From Cyanobacteria bacterium PR.3.49 (GTDB taxonomy: Bacteria > Cyanobacteriota > Vampirovibrionia > Obscuribacterales > Obscuribacteraceae): a stretch of DNA of 37,900 nt. The position numbers were made by a program, and so were the translations under genes. Under the pieces are notes generated by a model that saw only the letters and a list, made by a program, of their open reading frames with translations, had not been told where the DNA came from and ran no database searches. The stretch is from NCBI GenBank assembly GCA_013997645.1, contig PNKB01000030.1, positions 1 to 37,900 on the forward strand. Direction: 5' to 3'. This document shows positions 33,520 to 37,900 of the stretch, in pieces (the stretch's first letter is position 1; the number at the start of each line of letters is the position of its first letter).

Positions 33520-35694
33520 CTAACGCATACCTGCTTCGGTTCGCCGGGAAGAGGTGGGTTTTTTCACCGGCGAATGCGTTTGAGGAGTTTGCGCTTCCGG
33601 TATGTCCAGGGCCGGATTGCGCTTGAAGAACGATTCCGGTGCGATTTTGAAACCCATGGTGGCGGACGGCATCACCGGCCAATCCTCCACTCTTGGGGTA
33701 TGCGTGATTCCCACCGTATACCAGACAACAAGATCTTCATTGTCGATCGAATCATCGTTTATCCATTGCGGCAATCCTAGCCCGCCCGCGCTGGAGACGG
33801 GATAATCACCGGCGGCGAACATCTCTTCGGGTTTGTACTGCGTGCTCCAGAAGTGGTGCGAAAGGAAGCCGGCTCTTTTGCGATTATATGAATCGGGATG
33901 ACTGTAGGGATAGGCATTGGCTTGCGGTTCTAGAACATAGCCGGGAAGGTGTCCGAGATATCGGCGCGAGTTGGGATTGACCACCTTCCAGCACCGGCTC
34001 TGCACTTCGTTGAGATCGCGAGCTGCTTCCTCTTCTTTTCGAAATAACGTGCGCTCGAGTGTGAATGTATTTTGCTGAAGATATCCACGGCTTTCACTCA
34101 GCGGTCTCACGTTCAATTCATAAAGATTGTTCTTCCGTCCGTCAACATCGAAGTCCAGTCTAAAACAGAAGAAGTGCTGGTGGTTGATGCCGACTATATT
34201 TGGTGCCAAAAGTGTGCCGTAACGCTCTACTCCCCGCGGAATAATTTTGCCTTCGGCGTCAGGCTCTTGCGCGCATACCTCGCACATTTTCTCGGAAACC
34301 CCCTGAGCCAGGACGTCTCCATTGAGAGTGACTTTGACGTTGATCGACCCGTCCTGGTTGAAAATCCAGTTGGTGAAATAATCATAGTTGCCCAAAGTAA
34401 ACATGTGCCCGATTACCAACTGGCGACTTCGCCTCGTTGATGTGCGCATGGCATCGTCATCATGGTGTTCCCACAAAATTCCACCATCTTGCTCCCAAAT
34501 AGCAAGCGCACCAGGTTTCATCTTGACCGCGCCGACACTGTCCGCGTAAGGAGCATCGAATGTGGTGGCATTAACGGGAACCTCGTGACCTGGTCTTAAT
34601 GTGGTAGTCAGCCTCCCCAAGCCGTATTCGCCTTCGTCAATCGGCGAGCGCCAAACCCAGTCCAATCCGGGAGCACCGTAGGGAACCGACACTTCGGAAA
34701 TTGCCGCCCGATGCAGAATGGGTCTAACTTTGCCTTCGTCCTCGTAACCAATACAGTGAAGGACTAAACCTTCTCTTGAATCAAGCTCATATCTAAAGCG
34801 CCACTTCTGCCACTTAATCTGGTGCCCATCGATTGTGAATGACGGACCGTCCGGCTGCACGGGGGTAAGAGGTTTGCACGGTGTGCGCAGCGGACCGATA
34901 TTCTTTTCATCGAAATAATTGGAGCTGTTGCCTGCAAGCGGCACAATGTCCCGGCTGTCATTTACGGCAACCGTGTTTTTCGTCAGATTGACTAGCGCGG
35001 ATAGACCCTCGATTGGTTCGCCGAACGAATTGGCACCGACAACCCGGTAGTATGGATACGCGCGTATCAAACGATCGCCGTCAGGATTTTTGATATTTAC
35101 TGGGTTGCCGACAACGAACATTTCCATATGCACGTTGTCCATGTTTTTGATGCCGCGACGTGCCAGCCCTTTCATCCATGTCTCGTTCGCCTTGAGAAGC
35201 TCTATGCCTACCGGCGTATCTTCTTCCAGTTGCATCGGTTGCACACCCTTTTTCAGGGTTTCAGAAACAATTTTCTTCTCGCTTACATTTACTACCAACT
35301 CATAAGTTTCGTTTTTGTCGATGCTATACAGCACCGCAATCGCGTTGCGCGCAATGGGGTCGCCTTCCTTCCAATCGAGGACGACTTCTTTCGATGGTTC
35401 CAGCGCAGTGAGAGAAACCAGGGAAATATTCTTGCCCAGCTTTCCTTCGTTTTTGAAAAGTGCGACGCAATCTTCCAGCTCGTTCTTGGTGAGTGGATCC
35501 AGCGGATGTCTAATCACTTGTGCGTCTGCTCGAGACGACCTGGAAGCACTTGCTTTGTCCTGTGAATTGACTTTCTTGCCTTGTTTTTGTGCGGCGCAGG
35601 CCGGAGGCTCCGAGGCGATAAAAGTTGTCGATAGAACACTGGCCAGCAATAATCCGGGCAATAGGCCGGTCAATAAATGCAAGTCTCTAAGCAT
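33520..35694 (-). CDS. Exported copper (TPQ) primary amine oxidase
   Basis: A 724-residue copper amine oxidase that turns primary amines into aldehydes, NH3 and H2O2. A signal peptide (about 1-35, ending ACA) predicts a periplasmic or secreted enzyme. The topaquinone precursor is Y437 in GNYDY. The general base is D353 in DEGEYGLG. The copper ligands are H505 and H507 (INHQHFF) and H665 (GITHTPR). N-terminal N2/N3-type domains lie at about 65-280. All key residues are present, so it should be active. GAGG lies eight bases before the ATG at 35694. It is followed by uricase, another H2O2-forming oxidase. Confidence 0.94.
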   Translation of the reverse strand: MLRDLHLLTGLLPGLLLASVLSTTFIASEPPACAAQKQGKKVNSQDKASASRSSRADAQVIRHPLDPLTKNELEDCVALFKNEGKLGKNISLVSLTALEPSKEVVLDWKEGDPIARNAIAVLYSIDKNETYELVVNVSEKKIVSETLKKGVQPMQLEEDTPVGIELLKANETWMKGLARRGIKNMDNVHMEMFVVGNPVNIKNPDGDRLIRAYPYYRVVGANSFGEPIEGLSALVNLTKNTVAVNDSRDIVPLAGNSSNYFDEKNIGPLRTPCKPLTPVQPDGPSFTIDGHQIKWQKWRFRYELDSREGLVLHCIGYEDEGKVRPILHRAAISEVSVPYGAPGLDWVWRSPIDEGEYGLGRLTTTLRPGHEVPVNATTFDAPYADSVGAVKMKPGALAIWEQDGGILWEHHDDDAMRTSTRRSRQLVIGHMFTLGNYDYFTNWIFNQDGSINVKVTLNGDVLAQGVSEKMCEVCAQEPDAEGKIIPRGVERYGTLLAPNIVGINHQHFFCFRLDFDVDGRKNNLYELNVRPLSESRGYLQQNTFTLERTLFRKEEEAARDLNEVQSRCWKVVNPNSRRYLGHLPGYVLEPQANAYPYSHPDSYNRKRAGFLSHHFWSTQYKPEEMFAAGDYPVSSAGGLGLPQWINDDSIDNEDLVVWYTVGITHTPRVEDWPVMPSATMGFKIAPESFFKRNPALDIPEAQTPQTHSPVKKPTSSRRTEAGMR

Positions 35695-35836
35695 GCAGGA
35701 AACCTCAAGTGCCGGGCTGACCGGGTGAATGGGCTGTCTAGTTTAGAACATTGAGAAGCTGCTTGGCCTGCTAGATTTGCGTTAGAAAAGCGGTCCTACG
35801 TTAAAAACCGGTGCTTTGGAACCTAATTAATTGGCG

Positions 35837-35865
35837 TTGACACTCTATTGGTACTTGGCTACACT
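35837..35865 (+). promoter_or_regulatory. Sigma70 promoter for the nuclease gene
   Basis: TTGACA (35837-35842) and TACACT (35860-35865) are separated by exactly 17 bases, with a perfect -35 and a 4/6 -10. Transcription would start near 35872, leaving a leader of about 100 bases before the ATG at 35975. It is the best sigma70 match that I found in the window. Confidence 0.65.
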
Positions 35866-35887
35866 GGAAAGCGGCATGAAACCTTGC

Positions 35888-35902
35888 TCTCGAGACTCGA
35901 GA
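35888..35902. promoter_or_regulatory. Perfect 15-bp palindrome just downstream of the promoter
   Basis: TCTCGAG and CTCGAGA are perfect reverse complements around a single A. The site falls about 16-30 bases after the predicted start of transcription, a common place for a repressor operator. It can also form a leader hairpin only if the loop is widened, so a protein-binding site is more likely. Confidence 0.5.
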
Positions 35903-35974
35903 TCCTAGAAAGTTTCCATCGCATATTAGCAAAGTTATTTGACTCAAACACAAGAACCTAGAAACGGAAGAACG

Positions 35975-36424
35975 ATGAAAGTTCTTCTCATCACTCTTGC
36001 CCTTGTAGCTTCAGTTCATGATGGTGATACGCTAAAACTTTCCGATGGACGAACAGTCAGGCTGCAGGGCATCGATGCTCCGGAGTTATCGCAACCGTAC
36101 GGCAAAGAATCGCGCGATTTGCTCGCAAAGCTCACTAGAAAAAAGAAAGTGCTTTTTCTCTCGCGCGGAAAAGATCGCTATGGAAGAACGGTCGCGGAAA
36201 TTTTTGTCGGTAAGAAATCAGTCAATAAATCTATGGTCGGACGTGGTGCCGCCTGGTGGTTCCGTTCTTTTGCACCTACGGATAATCAGCTTCGTCGATT
36301 AGAGGACAATGCACGTAAAAACAGAATTGGATTGTGGCATTCTGCCAACGCCATGGCACCATGGGAGTGGAGAAAAGTCGGAGAAAGGCGCGCTAGAATA
36401 GCGGACAGTCTTCACTTTCATTAA
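35975..36424 (+). CDS. Thermonuclease (staphylococcal nuclease-like) family protein
   Basis: A 149-residue SNase-like nuclease that would cut DNA and RNA with Ca2+. The core motifs are present: VHDGDTLKL (about 14-22), VRLQGIDAPEL with the catalytic-type Arg and Glu, and DRYGRTVAEIF with the second catalytic-type Arg. The C-terminal ARKNRIGLW is also typical. The N-terminus is odd: a short hydrophobic stretch, MKVLLITLALVAS, runs straight into the first beta strand with no mature spacer. It may be a signal peptide whose end doubles as the strand, or the protein may stay membrane-anchored. I chose ATG 35975 (GGAAG upstream) over TTG 35939. A promoter and palindrome lie upstream. Confidence 0.85.
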   Translation: MKVLLITLALVASVHDGDTLKLSDGRTVRLQGIDAPELSQPYGKESRDLLAKLTRKKKVLFLSRGKDRYGRTVAEIFVGKKSVNKSMVGRGAAWWFRSFAPTDNQLRRLEDNARKNRIGLWHSANAMAPWEWRKVGERRARIADSLHFH

Positions 36425-36527
36425 ATTTGCCCAGTTTCGGAACGTCGATCCCCGTTTCGCCGTCTGTTAGACCCTTCACAGTTTCCTCACGTATGAGTGT
36501 CACTGTAGAAAGAAAGGGGGACCCGAT

Positions 36528-36761
36528 ATGAGGATTGAGAAATACAAAATGCTTCTATCCGCCGCGCGCAATGCCGCTCCGGAGTATCAAGAAGTCTTTT
36601 ACCGGCGCGCTTATCTTTCTGCAGAAGAATCATATGGAGCGAATAGTCCGGAAGTGATTGCCGTCCTGCTCGCGATGAACACCTATTTAGAGGAAAAAGG
36701 TCAATGTGAGGAAGCTTTGAGGTGCCAGCAGCAAGCTCGCAGCATTTTTCGCGGCTCTTAG
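36528..36761 (+). CDS. Small TPR-like helical protein
   Basis: A 77-residue protein of helical pairs. Residues about 26-70 (YRRAYLSAEESYGANSPEV, then 'LAMNTYLEEKGQCEEALRCQQQARSIF') form one good TPR of the type seen in 'A..Y...L.....G..EEA......A' proteins. There is no signal peptide. GGGGGA lies six bases before the ATG, a strong ribosome site. It stands alone between the nuclease and the dehydrogenase. Function is unknown. Confidence 0.7.
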   Translation: MRIEKYKMLLSAARNAAPEYQEVFYRRAYLSAEESYGANSPEVIAVLLAMNTYLEEKGQCEEALRCQQQARSIFRGS

Positions 36762-36769
36762 GCAACAAC

Positions 36770-36796
36770 TTGAGGAGCGTTTAAACGACGTATACT
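36770..36796 (+). promoter_or_regulatory. Possible promoter of the short-chain dehydrogenase gene
   Basis: A near-consensus -10 TATACT (36791-36796) lies 28 bases before the ATG. TTGAGG (36770-36775) is the best -35 but is only 15 bases away, shorter than optimal. Confidence 0.35.
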
Positions 36797-36824
36797 AGGG
36801 TGCTTCACGACCCGGAGTATTCGT

Positions 36825-37628
36825 ATGACAGCCAGCCTAAAAGACCGTTGGACTCTCGACTCGAAGATAGCCTTGATTACAGGGGCATCCAAAGGAATAG
36901 GTCTGGCGTGTGCGACTGAATTTCTCGCTCTTGGCGCTGAGGTGATTGCTGCGGCACGTGGTGAGGAAGCGCTGGCGGCTGTCGAGAAGACCTGCAAAGA
37001 ATACGGCAAGCGATTGCACCTTGTCACCGCTGACGTCACTTCGGAAAAGGGACGGGCGGAGATTTTCAAACTTGTCGAGCGGCTCGGGCGCCTGGATATC
37101 CTGATTAATAACGTCGGCACGAACATTCGCAAAAAATTTGTCGAAGCTACTGATGAGGACCTGGCGCTCATTCTAGAGACTAACTTGAATTCGGCACTGT
37201 CGATGTGCCGCGGAGCATATCCGTGGCTCAGAGAAGGCACGGACGCAAATGTCGTCTTCATTACATCGATGGCGGCGATGGGCACTGTCGGGACGGGGGT
37301 GATGTACGGCGCGACTAAAGCGGCATTGAATCAGGCAACGCGAGCGCTCGCGCAGGAGTGGGCGCCGGACAAGATCCGGGTAAATTCCGTTGCGCCTGGA
37401 TTCATCGAGACTCCTCTTACCGAAGGGCTGCTGAGTCGCCCGGCCTTGCGAGAAGTAATCGAGAAAAGAGCAATACTGGGACGAGTTGGCGAGCCAAATG
37501 AAGTTTCTGCCGCCGTCGCCTTTCTGGCGATGCCTGCGGCTTCATATATCACCGGGCAAATCCTTGTGGTTGATGGTGGCACCACCTCCCAATTTTTGAA
37601 TGTTCAGGAATTGCTTACACTGAGCTGA
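36825..37628 (+). CDS. Short-chain dehydrogenase/reductase (tropinone reductase-like)
   Basis: A 267-residue classical SDR using NAD(P)H. The cofactor motif is TGASKGIG (about 19-26) and the structural NNVG is about residue 91. The catalytic set is Asn (ETNLNSAL, about 122), Ser (ITSMAAMG, about 148), and Tyr and Lys (MYGATKAAL, about 161 and 165). The end contains PGFIETPL and the usual [24 protein letters not shown]. The pattern '[13 protein letters not shown]' and the extended N-terminus resemble tropinone-reductase-like SDRs. GGAG lies eight bases before the ATG. The substrate is unknown. Confidence 0.9.
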   Translation: MTASLKDRWTLDSKIALITGASKGIGLACATEFLALGAEVIAAARGEEALAAVEKTCKEYGKRLHLVTADVTSEKGRAEIFKLVERLGRLDILINNVGTNIRKKFVEATDEDLALILETNLNSALSMCRGAYPWLREGTDANVVFITSMAAMGTVGTGVMYGATKAALNQATRALAQEWAPDKIRVNSVAPGFIETPLTEGLLSRPALREVIEKRAILGRVGEPNEVSAAVAFLAMPAASYITGQILVVDGGTTSQFLNVQELLTLS

Positions 37629-37651
37629 GATTGTTTGTAATAATCTATGTT

Positions 37652-37786
37652 ATGGAAGACGAGCTGAATCAGCAATTACATCAAGATCTCGCTTTGAAAT
37701 GCAAAAGGCAGATTCTTGAGTTATTTGAGTTGCGGCTCGAAGAGGGTAAAATAGTCGCGTTCTTCTGTGAGGCTGATCGGACTTGA
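37652..37786 (+). CDS. 44-residue hypothetical protein
   Basis: A short ORF encoding a charged, helical 44-residue protein (starts MEDELNQQLH, ends CEADRT), with no recognised family. There is no strong Shine-Dalgarno. Its TGA stop overlaps the TTG start of the next gene (TTGA, 37783-37786), the same kind of overlap seen at 7014-7017. The overlap and the signal peptide in the following frame support it as a real, coupled small gene. Confidence 0.45.
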   Translation: MEDELNQQLHQDLALKCKRQILELFELRLEEGKIVAFFCEADRT

Positions 37787-37900
37787 AGGTTTTCACCTGC
37801 CAACGTCAATTCTCAAAGCTTGCCGGTGCATTGGCGCTGAGTGTGATTTCATTGAGCCTTTTTGCACCCGATGCTTGTTTGGCTGATTCTGATATTGATC
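37783..37900 (+). CDS. Start of an exported protein, cut by the window end
   Basis: From a TTG at 37783 the frame stays open to the window end (39 codons). It begins MKVFTCQRQFSKLAGAL and continues through a hydrophobic LSVISLSLF to a likely cleavage site near CLA-DS, a typical Sec signal peptide. GAGG lies about ten bases upstream. The start overlaps the stop of the 44-residue ORF. The mature part is outside the window, so no function can be given. Confidence 0.6.
   Translation, partial: MKVFTCQRQFSKLAGALALSVISLSLFAPDACLADSDID

Noticed and set aside
33027-33626. 199-codon plus-strand ORF
   Set aside because: It is antisense to urate oxidase, whose catalytic motifs are intact. No motif or ribosome site is seen.
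1-37900. CRISPR arrays, tRNA/rRNA genes, insertion sequences, phage integration sites
   Set aside because: No regularly spaced repeats, cloverleaf with a conserved T-loop, transposase or integrase motif, or flanking direct repeats were seen on either strand.

Overview
The window is a dense, ordinary-looking bacterial chromosome segment. It has about 26 protein genes on both strands, short intergenic gaps and several start/stop overlaps. I see no tRNA, rRNA, CRISPR array, insertion sequence or phage gene. Many proteins carry cleavable signal peptides and several are tetratricopeptide-rich. TTG and GTG starts are common, and two TTG starts overlap the upstream stop as TTGA. The exported oxidases and the sulfo- and acyl-glycan genes suggest a free-living bacterium, probably diderm. 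A relative of the Melainabacteria/Obscuribacterales would fit, but that is a guess from gene style and not shown by any marker here.

Left part (1-12,000): a terminator of an upstream gene, then a beta-hydroxyacid dehydrogenase-type oxidoreductase. Next comes a coupled pair of exported TldD/TldE-like proteins, of which only one keeps the HExxxH zinc site, followed by a divergent FAD monooxygenase. A two-gene operon follows, with an unrecognised helical protein and an exported TPR protein. After it lie an exported TPR-alpha/beta hydrolase fusion and an MFS exporter.

Middle (12,000-25,300): a small winged-helix regulator with a strong palindrome in front of it, and an OmpR-type response regulator with its histidine kinase. 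Then comes a surface-polysaccharide region: sulfotransferase, GT2 glycosyltransferase, acyltransferase and three large GT-C-like membrane proteins. Between the GT-C-like proteins sits a two-gene unit of unknown type. It encodes a glycine-rich protein ending in a cationic, amphipathic, antimicrobial-peptide-like tail, and a small helical partner. This pair is the best candidate for an undescribed system.

Right part (25,300-37,900): RNase HI carrying its hybrid-binding domain at the C-terminus, an ST7-like TPR protein and a UvrA2-like ATPase on the minus strand. Then glutaminyl-tRNA synthetase and a double PhnB-like VOC protein on the plus strand. The VOC protein runs 168 bases antisense into a urate oxidase gene, which lies just downstream of a copper amine oxidase. 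The end holds a staphylococcal-type nuclease with a good sigma70 promoter and a palindrome, a small TPR-like protein, a short-chain dehydrogenase, a 44-residue ORF, and the signal peptide of a gene cut by the window end.

Protein family calls come from motifs read by eye. No database search was possible.
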